From assembly GCF_023053635.1 (NCBI RefSeq), contig NC_086187.1, positions 28,992,501-29,056,500 on the forward strand: DNA of 64,000 nt, read 5' to 3'. The stretch is from Elgaria multicarinata webbii. Its lineage: Eukaryota > Chordata > Lepidosauria > Squamata > Anguidae. Of the stretch, positions 45,197-54,560 are shown piece by piece. The notes below the pieces were generated by a model. That model was not told the origin of the DNA, did not search any database, and saw only the letters and a program-made list of their open reading frames with translations. The position numbers and the translations under genes were made by a program. Every line of letters begins with the position of its first letter. Within the stretch, counting starts at the first letter, position 1.

Positions 45197-46429
45197 TTGC
45201 AAAGCAGCAGACGTTTGAAGGAGGTGCTCAATCTGCAATTTCGTAAGAGGAAAGCAGATCTCAGTCAGGTCTAACCCGAGCCTCTGCTATCAAATCTGCA
45301 TAAGGTTGGGCTGGAGTGTAAATATTCTGTGGGGGCATATGGGGTAAATGCAACCATTCTATACAATAAGTTTTTCCCTCATGGGTTAAGCCAAGGACGC
45401 CTGTAGGGAGCTGTTTGGTAGGAAGAATAAAAAGAGTTAAGGGCTTATTAACATTAGGTAGCCTGTCTACAAAAACGTGAGGCTAGGATGCTATTGACAG
45501 CATGCAAAGCTTGGCGTGCTTTTGCCCCAGGCTGGATGTAATCAGCAGGGTGAGATTTAAGAGTTAACATTTGAAAGAGCGGTGATAATAGATCAGTAGT
45601 TAAGGCAAAGTATGGCATACCCAATTGAGGGTCCCTAGGATCTGTTGTAATTCTATTAAGGAGACTTTTGGAGGAAGAGTTAGTTGCGGAATTACTGGGT
45701 GAGCATAAGAAGTTAACAACTTGTGCCCTAGATAATTATAAGGAGGGTGTATCTGGACTTTTTCAGGAGCAATACAAAGTCCTGCTGCCTGAAGCGTGTC
45801 ATGGAGCTCAGGGAGCCATGAGGCCACGAGGGTAGGCGCAGCCACCAGAATATCATCCATGAAATGATAAATTAACGCTTCTGGATGCCTAGCTCGAAAA
45901 GGGGCTAAAGCTTGTGATACAAAAGTCTGACAGATGGTCGGAGAATTGAGCATACCCTGAGGCAATACGGCCCATTGATAACGACTGGTAGGCTTATCAT
46001 GATTGAGGACAGGAACAGTAAAGGCAAACTTTTCCTGGTCAGCTTTTGCCAGGGGAATGGTGAAAAAACAGTCCTTTAAATCAATTACCATAGCTTGGAA
46101 ATCATTGGGAATTAAATTTGGGTTGGGCGTTCCGCATTGTAGACTGCCCAATGGCTGAATACACAAATTTACAGATCTCAGATCATGCAAAAGACGCCAA
46201 TTCCCATTTCTCTTCTTAATGATAAAGACGGGGGTATTCCAGGGGCTAACAGAGGGCACTAAATGGTGGGCAGCTAACTGTATTTGAACTAATTCATGCA
46301 GAGCAGTGAGCTTCTCTTTAGAGAGCGGCCACTGCTCTACCCATACAGGTGTTGTAATTAGCCAGGTAAGAGGGATGGGTGCAGGAGGTTTAGATGTTGT
46401 CCGGGAAAGCCGCCAAATGGCTTGACAAA

Positions 46430-49400
46430 GACAAATGAGCACAGCTGGTATCTTAGCAACAATGAGTTTATTGCAGTTACAGACTTGGGAAGCAAGTAAA
46501 GGGAAAAACAGGCTTGGGAAATAAAAGCCAAAAGAAAGACGTAGCAGGGCAAGGTGCAGGCTTACAGAGAGGTCAATGTCCGGTCCGAGGTCCAAGGGGC
46601 GTGGCAAAGCGGAGGCACGGTGATTCAGTCCAAGGTCAAGCTCAGCCGACGGTCAGCAAGGTCCAAAGATACAGTCCAGGAGTCACGGGAGCAGGCACGG
46701 GCAAAACGTAGTCAAAAGGCAGTCCAAGGTCGCAACAGGATTCCAGAAGTCGTCAGGCGTGGTCACGGGGTCCGGGAGTCAAGGCTGGGTTCAGGAACTC
46801 GGTATCTGGAGCAAGGTGCGTGGTCAAGAGATCTCAGAGCCAAAGCTTCCGCCGAAGAGCTCAGATAATCTCTGACAATTTGGCAGGGCTTCTGGCTGCT
46901 CTTTTATCCTCAGTCAGAGTGCTGAGTCAGAGTTTCGCAGCTGATCTCTGATTGCCTGGCGTTTCTGTTGGAGACGGCTAGACCGGCGTCTGGTGGCCTT
47001 CTCCGCCCGTAACTGGCTGAAACCGGGCTTTTCCGTCTCTTCCTCCGATCCCTGTGGCTCCTCCAGAGTCTTTGCCGGCATCAGGCCCTCAGAGCTGGCA
47101 GAGGTTCCTGCTGGCCTTGGCTCTTCTCCCTGAGGCTCTGCCACAGCCTCTGCCAGTCTATTCTCATTACCTGAGCCAGGCCCCTCTGTACTGGGTCCAG
47201 CCTCTGCCAGCTCCCCCTCATCTCCCGACTCCATTTCCATGCAGGGCATGACACTACTCCCCCCTCCATTATCCCCTTCCCCCAAACCCTGAGGGCCCGG
47301 CTTCCGGGGATAACGGCGGTGGAAGTCGCGAACCAAGATGGGAGCGTGGACCTCTGAAGCTGGTTCCCATGATCGCTCCTCAGGACCATAGCCCACCCAG
47401 TCAATCAGATACTGGAGTCGACCATGGTGCCTCCGAGAGTCCAACACCTGTGCCACCTCAAATTCCTCCTCCCCATCTACGAGTACTGGAGCAGGAGGAG
47501 GCCCTGTCCCCGAATCCGGTCGCACCCCCGTTGCTGGGACTAACAACGAGCGGTGGAAAACTGGGTGTATCCGTAATGTCCGAGGCAGCTGTAATCTAAA
47601 TGCCACTGGGTTGACTTCTGCAGTTATTAGGTACGGCCCTATAAACCGAGCGTCCAGCTTCCGGCACGGGCGTTGCAGAGGCAGATTTCGGGTCGACAGC
47701 CAGACTTGGTCCCCCACCTTTAAGGGAGGTCCCTCCTGTCGCTTCCGATCTGCCCCGGCCTTATATGCTTCTTTGGCCACCTCCAACTGCTCTTGAAGCA
47801 ATGCCCGGCCTGCCTGCAACTCCCGCAACCACTGGTCTGCTGCAGGAACCGCCGAAGAAGGAACGACTGCTGGAAACCATCGAGGATGAAACCCCCCTGT
47901 CGTGAAAAAAGGGGTCTGCTGGGTGGAGGCGTGGACCGAGTTGTTATACGCAAACTCCGCCAAGGGGAGCAACTCCGCCCAGTCATCCTGCTGATAATTT
48001 GTATAACATCGTAGGTACTGCTCCAGCGTGCCGTTGGTTCGTTCAGTCTGCCCGTCTGTCTGGGGATGGTATGCTGACGACATGTGGGCCTTGATATCTA
48101 ACATCTGGAGGAGACTCTTCCAGAACCTAGCCGTAAACTGCACTCCATGGTCTGAGACTATTCCCTCTGGGAGGCCATGGTACCTGAACACCTGATTTCC
48201 AAAGAGTCTCGCCGTTTCTTTTGCCGTGGGCATCCCTACGCAAGGTACAAAATGGGCCATCTTCGAGAATAAATCTACTACCACGAAGATGGTGGTATGG
48301 CCTGCAGACAGAGGAAGGTCCGTTATAAAATCCATTGAGCTCACCCGCCAGGGACCTGAAGGAGTCGCCAAGGGGTGCAGTAGCCCCGCCGGCTGTCCCC
48401 GCAAATCCTTTGCTCTGTGGCAGACTGGGCAGCTTTCCACATAGCGGGCAACATCCGCTCGGACCCAAGGCCACCAAAATTCCCGAGTCAGGAGGTGCAG
48501 CGTTTTGCACAACCCAAAGTGCCCGGCAGGCTTTGAATCGCGGCACAGACGAAGCACCGAATCCCGACAAGGCCCTCCTGGTACATAGAGACGGCCACGG
48601 TGATACAGAAGGCCGTCCCGCATGGCGAATGGAGTTGGCGGGTCATCCCTGGCGTGTGCTGCCACCAAAGAGTCCCGCACCTGGAGGTCCCGAATTTGCT
48701 CGATTAATGGGGATCCTACTGGGGCAGCCGCAAAATGTTCCGGACGCAGAATTGTTGACCTCTTCTCTTCCCCAGGCTGTGTCGCATACTCAGGCTTCCG
48801 GGATAACGCATCCGCCTGTCGATTCTGGGAGCGTGGGATGTACTTCAGCTTAAAGTTGAACCAGACGAAGAACAGGGACCATCTCTTCTGGCGCTGCGTC
48901 AATTTTCGTGCAGTCTGCAAATACTCCAGATTACGATGGTCCGTTCTCACCTCCACCGGGTGCGCCGCTCCCTCCAGCAAATGCCGCCATGCCTCAAAGG
49001 CTGCCTTAATGGCCAGCAGCTCCTTCTCCCAGATGGTGTAGTTACGTTCTGGGGGTGTGAGCTGTCTGGAGTAAAAGGCACAAGGCAACAACCGAGATGC
49101 CTCCTTGTTTGGCTGCAGCAGCACGGCTCCGATAGCGACATCCGAGGCGTCCGTCTCAACTATGAAAGGGGTCCGAGGATCGGGATGCTGTAAAATTGGA
49201 GACGAGGTAAACTTGGTTTTTAGTTTTTCAAAGGCCTGCTGGGTGCTCATAGTCCACTGGAACGGGGCCTTACCACGGAGCAACTGTGTGATAGGCTCAG
49301 CGAGGGTTGCAAAGTCGGGAATGAATCTCCGATAAAAATTTGCGAATCCTAAAAACCGCTGAACCTCCTTCCTGTTCCTCGGGGGCTGCCATGATAACAC

Positions 49401-50650
49401 CGCCTCCACCTTTGCTTGGTCCATCTCCACCCCTTTTGCTGAGATCCGGTACCCCAAAAATTCCACCTCCGTCAAATCGAATTCGCATTTTTCTAATTTT
49501 GCATAGAGGTGGTGCTCTTGGAGTCTCTGAAGCACTGCCTTCACATGGACATCATGGATGGTCTGGTTCGGGGAATAGATCAAAAAATCGTCCAGGTAAA
49601 TTATCACGAACCGATCCAAGTAGTCCCGGAACACATCGTTCACGAAGTGTTGAAAAACGCCTGGGGCATTGCACAAGCCGAACGGCATGACCGTATACTC
49701 GTACTGGCCGTATCTGGTCATAAAGGCAGTCTTCCACTCATCCCCGGGTCGGATGCGCACCAAGTTATATGCTCCCCTTAAATCCAGCTTCGTAAAAACC
49801 CAAGCATGGCGAAGACGTTCCAACAACTCCGGGATCAAGGGTAGCGGGTACCGGTTGCGGATGGTAATTCTGTTTAAGGCTCTGTAATCATTGCAGAGCC
49901 TGAGTTCACTAGTGTTTTTCTTCTTTACAAAGAGGACCGGGGCCCCTGCAGGCGACGTGGATGGACGGATGAAGCCCTTCCTCAGGTTGGACTCCAAAAA
50001 GTCCCTTAGGGCGGCCAGTTCCGGTTCCGACAACGAATATAGGCGCCCCGCCGGTATAGGGGCTCCTGGGACTAAGTCTATGGCACAGTCATACGTCCGG
50101 TGTGGAGGCAGTCGCTCAGCTTCCTTTTTGTTGAAGACTCCCGCAAATTCCTGATATTTTGCGGGTAGGCTGCCAGCAGGTTCTTGGGGGGGGTGTCTCT
50201 GGGGCGGCAGGGATCCATTCGGGCCAACAGTGCTCCTGGCAGTAGGGCGAGGCAAACAGCACTTCCCTCCGAGCCCATGATATACAGGGATCGTGCTGGG
50301 TCAGCCAGGGCATCCCGAGGACCAGCGGGAAGTGCGGGACAGCAGCCACGAAAAACTGGACCTGTTCTACATGGCCCTGAATCTCCATAGTCAGCACCTC
50401 CGTCTGTTGGGTCACGGGGCCTGACTTTAGGAGCCGTCCGTCAATGGTCTCCACCGGCCGGGGTTCTTCCAATTGCTGCAGCGGGACCTGGTGCTGGGTG
50501 GCAAACCCCAGGTCCATAAAGCTGTTGGACGCCCCAGAGTCAATCATGGCCCCTACTGACATCACCGGGCCCTCCCGTCCCCTAAGGGTAGCTGTGACCA
50601 ACATGACAGGGAACAAGCAAGAGCTGAGCGGGGCTGTCATGGAGCGGAAG
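46430..50650 (-). mobile_element. Ty3/Gypsy chromovirus-type LTR retrotransposon, nested in the provirus; broken as an element
   Basis: A fossil LTR retrotransposon on the minus strand, inside the retrovirus. Parts in order: aspartic protease with a DSGA site (about 50300-50640), reverse transcriptase with the YLDD box, RNase H, integrase with an HHCC-type zinc motif and catalytic core, and a C-terminal chromodomain (about 47270-47480). A long stretch of the pol region (46914-50255) is still open. The left end (about 46430-46900) looks like an LTR; no matching second LTR is evident on the right, so the element as a whole is not complete. Integrase plus chromodomain point to the vertebrate Sushi-like chromovirus group. 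The preserved frame implies it is younger than its retroviral host, which fits the nesting. The ends are approximate. Confidence 0.88.
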
Positions 50651-51519
50651 GGTTTGAGGCAGATTTGTCCAAATCTGCACAAAAATGGTTCCGGTGTAAT
50701 CAGAATCAATTACTCCTGGAACAATAAATATCCCTTTCTTCCCACTGCTTGAGCGGGGAAGTATTAAGCCTACATATCCAGAAGGCAAGGGACCAGAAAA
50801 TTGAGAGGGAACTACCTGCACTTCTCCGGGAAATTTAAATTCTACTTCTTTCTGCAAGATAAGATCTATCCCTGCGCCGCCATTTGTGGCTGCAGGGGTG
50901 GTGCCCTTGTTTGCACTGGGGCCAGGGATGGGCCCGCCTGGGAGTTTCCCGAGTGGCAGTCTCTGGCCCAGTGAAAACCCTTTTTGCATTTAGGACACTT
51001 GGTTTTTGGACGGGAGGCAGACCCAGATTTACCTGGAGGTTTTCCTTTCGCGGTGCCTCCGCCAGGACTACGGCATTCATCTCTAAAATGTCCGGTTTTC
51101 CCACAATTATAGCAAGTTCCTTTAGGTCTTGCTCCTTTTGCAAAAGCTGCCGCTAAAATTCCTGCATGATGAGAAGCTGTGCCCACGTCCTGGCAGGCTT
51201 TAATCATTTCTGCTAATTCCGGATCTATGCCTAATCCCGTGATGGCACAGCGGCATTCAGAGGTGGCATTTTCTTTAGCAAGTTTTCACAATAATTCTGC
51301 CTGAGCCACAGGGTTGTCAATTTGGCGACGGAGGGCTTCCTGAAGCCTATTGACAAAATCTATAAAGGGCTCACTGGCTTTTTGCCAGATTGTTGAGAAC
51401 CCTTGATTAGGTTTCCCTGAGGCTGGGACACGGGTGAAAGCTCTGAATGCTGCCTCTGAGGCGATTTGCAGAGTGACAGCGGGAAGAACTATCTGCGCTT
51501 GGGGGGTAGAGAAAGCTCC

Positions 51520-51800
51520 AGCCTATCAAGATCACTTTGAAGTTTGTTTCTGTCTTCCGGGGTATTAGCTATCCCACCCAATTTGGTGTCATCTGCAAAT
51601 TTGATAAGTATACCCTGCACCTCCTCGTCCAAATCATTAATAAAAATATTGAAGAGCACTGGGCCCAGGACTGAGCCCTGCGGTACCCCGCTCGTTGCCT
51701 CCCCCCAGTTTGAGAAGGTACCGTTGATAAGCACTCTTTGAGTCCGATTCTCTAGCCAACTGTGAATCCACCTAACAGTTGTTCTATCTAGCCCACTTTT
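51520..51800 (-). repeat. second copy of the CR1 target sequence beside the upstream LTR
   Basis: This 280-base block, running from 'agcctatcaagatcactttg' to 'ttctatctagcccacttttt', is nearly identical to the CR1 flank at about 41003-41283, and like it runs straight into the LTR edge. It lies inside the provirus limits, where flanking host DNA would not be expected. Confidence 0.9.
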
Positions 51801-52082
51801 TGTAGGGATCTCCCACACCGAAGAGGCCGAAGTGATGATTGGTAAAATCATGTTTATTGAGAATATATCAAGAGTTTGTATACCTAATTCGTGCTCGCTC
51901 AATTCCTCCCTCCTCCCCTGGGTGAGTCAACCTGGGTGAGTCAGGTTTGAGTAAGGTAATTAACTTTTCTCATTACCGGTGTTTGCTAACTAGCTCTCTT
52001 ACCCTGTTTGTTCCCCAGATTAAGCTGGAAGTCAAAACATGACGCACTGCTCTTAGACAATTAACAATAGGGAGATAAGGGT

Positions 52083-52395
52083 TTTATTTATTTATTTATT
52101 TATTTATTTATTACATTTTTATACTGCCCAATAGCTGAAGCTCTCTGGGCAGTTCACAAAAGTTAAAACCATCATAAAACAACCAACAGGTTAAAAGCAC
52201 AAATACAAAATACAGTATAAAAAGCGCAACCAGGATAAAACCACGCAGCAAAATTGATATAAGATTAAAATACAGAGTTAAAACAGTATAATTTAAATTT
52301 AAGTTAAAATTAAGTGTTAAAATACTGAGTGAATAAAAGGAGTACAGTGTAGGCGCCAGGCAGACCTCTCTGGAGAGCTCATTCCACAACCGGGG
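52083..52395 (-). repeat. L2-like LINE tail inserted in the upstream LTR
   Basis: Begins with a (TTTA)n run, then 'ctgcccaatagctgaagctc' and the reverse complement of the C-terminal ORF2 sequence ('[19 protein letters not shown]'). Confidence 0.85.
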
Positions 52396-52535
52396 TGCCA
52401 TTTCCACCCTTTATCTCCAGACAGTTTGCTATCTAAAGGACTCCAGGTGTTGTGACATCCCCACACACACATTCACCCTTCATCTCCAGACAGTTTGCTG
52501 TCTGCAAAGACTCCAGGCGTTGTGACATCCCCACA

Positions 52536-52830
52536 ACTTTTAGCTAGTTTGTTAATCAGAATGTCATGGGGCACTTTGTCAAAAGCTTTGCTGAAGTCAA
52601 GATATATTATGTCCACAGCATTCCCACAGTCCACAAGGGAGGTTACACAATAAAAAAAATGAGATCAAATTAGTCTGACAGGATTTGTTCCTGACAAATC
52701 CATGCTGGCTTCTAGTAATCACTGTATTGTTTTAAGGTGCTTACAGATTGACACACAGAGGAGATCTTGGCCCTCCTCTGTGTGACAACCTTTCAAGTAT
52801 TTGAAGAAACATATGAGATGGGAATTTCTC
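52536..52830 (-). repeat. CR1 LINE, upstream continuation beyond the provirus
   Basis: On the minus strand this encodes the 'SKAFDKVPHDILINKLAKS'-type motif that precedes the CR1 segment ending at 41283. That confirms the provirus split one CR1. A further CR1 3' snippet starts near 52750 ('cacacagaggagatcttggc'). Confidence 0.8.
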
Positions 52831-53164
52831 ATCTGGAGGACTTTGCAGATGGGACAAAGGTGGCTTCTTAGTTGAGGCTCAAAGGATTATGCATAGCAAC
52901 ACCGTTCTCTGGCTGCCCTGTTTCCTTTGCATATACCCATAAGTACCCGGAACCTTCACGTGGCTTCACTGGCATCCGGTCAGTGTTGCACAGCCGCATC
53001 CATCCAGATGCAGTGCCTGGTGGAACTGACCCCTCGGCTGCAGATTCACCCTCTTTGCCTGTCCTGAGAACAGGCCGGGCTGTAGGGCTGCCTGCTCTGG
53101 TCCGTCTCCCATTATCCATGTCACATGATGAACGTGGGCCAGGTGGCCCCCTCCATGGTCTCCT

Positions 53165-53488
53165 TGGGGTGACCCTATGGAAAGGAGGACCGGGCTCCTG
53201 CATCTTTAACAGTTGTATTGAAAAAGGAATTTCAGCAGGTGTCATTTGTATATATGGGGAACTTGGTGAAACTTCCTCTTCACCACCACAGTTAAAGCTG
53301 CAGGTGCCCTGCCCTCTTTTAAATCTGGTTGCTCTAGTATAGCTCCTGCAGTTTCATCCAACTGTTGTGATGAAAAGGGAATTTCAGTAGGTTCCCCATA
53401 TATACAAATGACACCTGCTGAAATTCCTTTTTCAATACACCTGTTAAAGATACAGGAGCCCTGTCCTCCTTTCCATAGGGTCACCCTA
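53165..53488. mobile_element. hAT-type palindromic MITE (family A), second copy
   Basis: A 324-bp copy with the same inverted halves as 11597-11919 ('gggtgaccctatggaaagga' to 'cctttccatagggtcaccct'). No clear 8-base duplication remains at its edges. Confidence 0.88.
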
Positions 53489-53815
53489 GGGTGTGGGGGG
53501 GAAACGACTCAGGGAGAGCAGCAGCTGTGGGGAGGGTGGCTGATGCTTGCGCCAGCCCTTGCTGCCAGGGGGCAATGCATGTGGGCCCCTCTCCTCCCCA
53601 CACATCTGGGAAGCTGGGATGCAGCCCGCAGCAGTAGTGCCGAACGGGCCTCGCTTCCAAGGAGCGGGCCGCGTTGTCTAGGGTGACCCTATGAAAAGGA
53701 GGACCGGGCTCCTGTATCTTTAACGGTTATATTGAAAAGGGAATTTCAGCAGGTGTCATTTGTATATATGGGGAACCTGGTGGACTCCCCTCTTCATCAC
53801 CACAGTGAAAGCTTA

Positions 53816-53921
53816 TTAGATTGTAAGCCTATGCGGCAGGGTCTTGCTATTTACTGTGTAATCTGTACAGCACCATGTACATTGATGGTGCTATATAAAT
53901 AAATAATAATAATAATAATAA
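53816..53921 (+). repeat. short SINE-like insert with (AAT)n tail
   Basis: Carries 'gattgtaagcctatgcggca', 'cagcaccatgtacattgatg' and 'gtgctatataaataaataat', followed by an (AAT)n tail. I recognise this as a common amniote interspersed repeat 3' end but cannot name the family. Confidence 0.6.
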
Positions 53922-53953
53922 GCTGCCCTCTTTTAAACCTGGTCACTCTAGTA

Positions 53954-54083
53954 CAGCCTTCCTCAACCTGGGGCGCTCCAGATGTGTTGGACTACAACTC
54001 CCAGAATGCCCCAGCCAGCTGGCTGGGGCATTCTGGGAGATGCAGTCCAACACATCTGGAGCGCCCCAGGTTGAGGAAGGCTG
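53954..54083. mobile_element. hAT-Charlie-type hairpin MITE (family B) nested in family A
   Basis: A 130-bp palindrome flanked by exact ctctagta duplications (53946-53953 and 54084-54091). The family A copy at 11597-11919 holds the unoccupied site with a single ctctagta ('ggtcactctagtatagctcc'), which fixes the boundaries to the base. Confidence 0.96.
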
Positions 54084-54139
54084 CTCTAGTATAGCTCCTG
54101 CAGCTTTCACTGCGGTGGTGAAGAGGGAATTTCACCAGG

Positions 54140-54560
54140 TCCGGCGAGCACTCGGATCGCGGCCGGTCCTCGGCCACTGAGCCTGCGCAGCCCCCAACCG
54201 GCGGGGAGGCCGGGCGCATGCGCAGCGCGCCCCTCTAGCCGCCGTCTCTATGGCGGCGCGGGACCACGCGCGGGCGAGCAAGATGGAGGAGAGCTCGAGC
54301 CCCATCAGCGTCATCCTGGTGAGCTCCGGCAGCCGCGGCAACAAGCTGCTCTTCCGCTTCCCGTTCCAGCGGGGGCCCGGCAGCCCGGCCGCCCAGACCG
54401 GTGAGGGAGCAGCGAGTGACCGCGCGCCAGGCGGAGGGAGCGCCTCTGGCGCGGCAGGCCACGCCCCGGAAGGCCTTGCGGCCGCCCCGGCTACTACTGC
54501 TGTTGCCATGGCGACCGGGGCGGCGTGCAGGAGGGGGCGTTGCGTTCACACTCTCGCATA
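54140..54560. promoter_or_regulatory. NPRL3: CpG island and promoter of NPRL3
   Basis: CpG-dense sequence starting right at the edge of the MITE copy and covering the first coding exon. No TATA box is present. Transcription on the plus strand runs away from the globins. Confidence 0.7.

Larger units (their letters stand above)
41284..52535 (-). mobile_element. class II (betaretrovirus-like) endogenous retrovirus, broken
   Basis: A fossil provirus on the minus strand. The 3' LTR is 41284-41942 and the other LTR 51801-52535; both begin TG and end CA in provirus orientation. A purine-rich tract adjoins the 3' LTR at 41943-41955. The outer flanks carry the 6-base target duplication actttt (41278-41283 and 52536-52541), and the host sequence on both sides is one CR1 LINE. 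Recognisable parts, right to left: gag nucleocapsid with two zinc knuckles (about 51000-51110), dUTPase (about 50660-50860), reverse transcriptase with a YHFMDD box (about 45600-46380), RNase H and integrase (about 43710-44860), and envelope with a gamma-type transmembrane subunit (about 42170-43230). dUTPase, two knuckles and that envelope type suggest a D-type betaretrovirus-like lineage. It looks clearly broken, with several breaks plus later insertions of LINE tails and a Gypsy element. LTR similarity suggests moderate age. Confidence 0.9.
53679..54138. mobile_element. hAT-type MITE (family A), third copy, carrying two nested inserts and reaching the NPRL3 promoter
   Basis: The left terminus 'tagggtgaccctatgaaaag' and the central motifs are present. 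The copy is interrupted by a SINE-like insert at about 53816-53921 and by the family B MITE at 53954-54083. It resumes ('tagctcctgcagctttcact') and stops at 'aatttcaccaggt', so its right terminus is missing. The remaining edge is about 145 bases from the NPRL3 ATG. Confidence 0.85.

Noticed and set aside
46912-46930. NF-E2-like site 'gctgagtcagag' as a globin enhancer
   Set aside because: It lies in the end of the Gypsy element, an insertion that is recent relative to the locus; chance motif.
37320-53160. A decayed embryonic alpha-globin pseudogene
   Set aside because: I looked for E7 and F8 contexts and the RVDP-NF block on both strands and saw none; a very decayed remnant would need a profile search.
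54250-54282. Upstream in-frame ATG as the NPRL3 start
   Set aside because: It would add 11 residues absent from the human protein; the Met at 54283 aligns with the known N-terminus. It could still be used and is mentioned with the gene.
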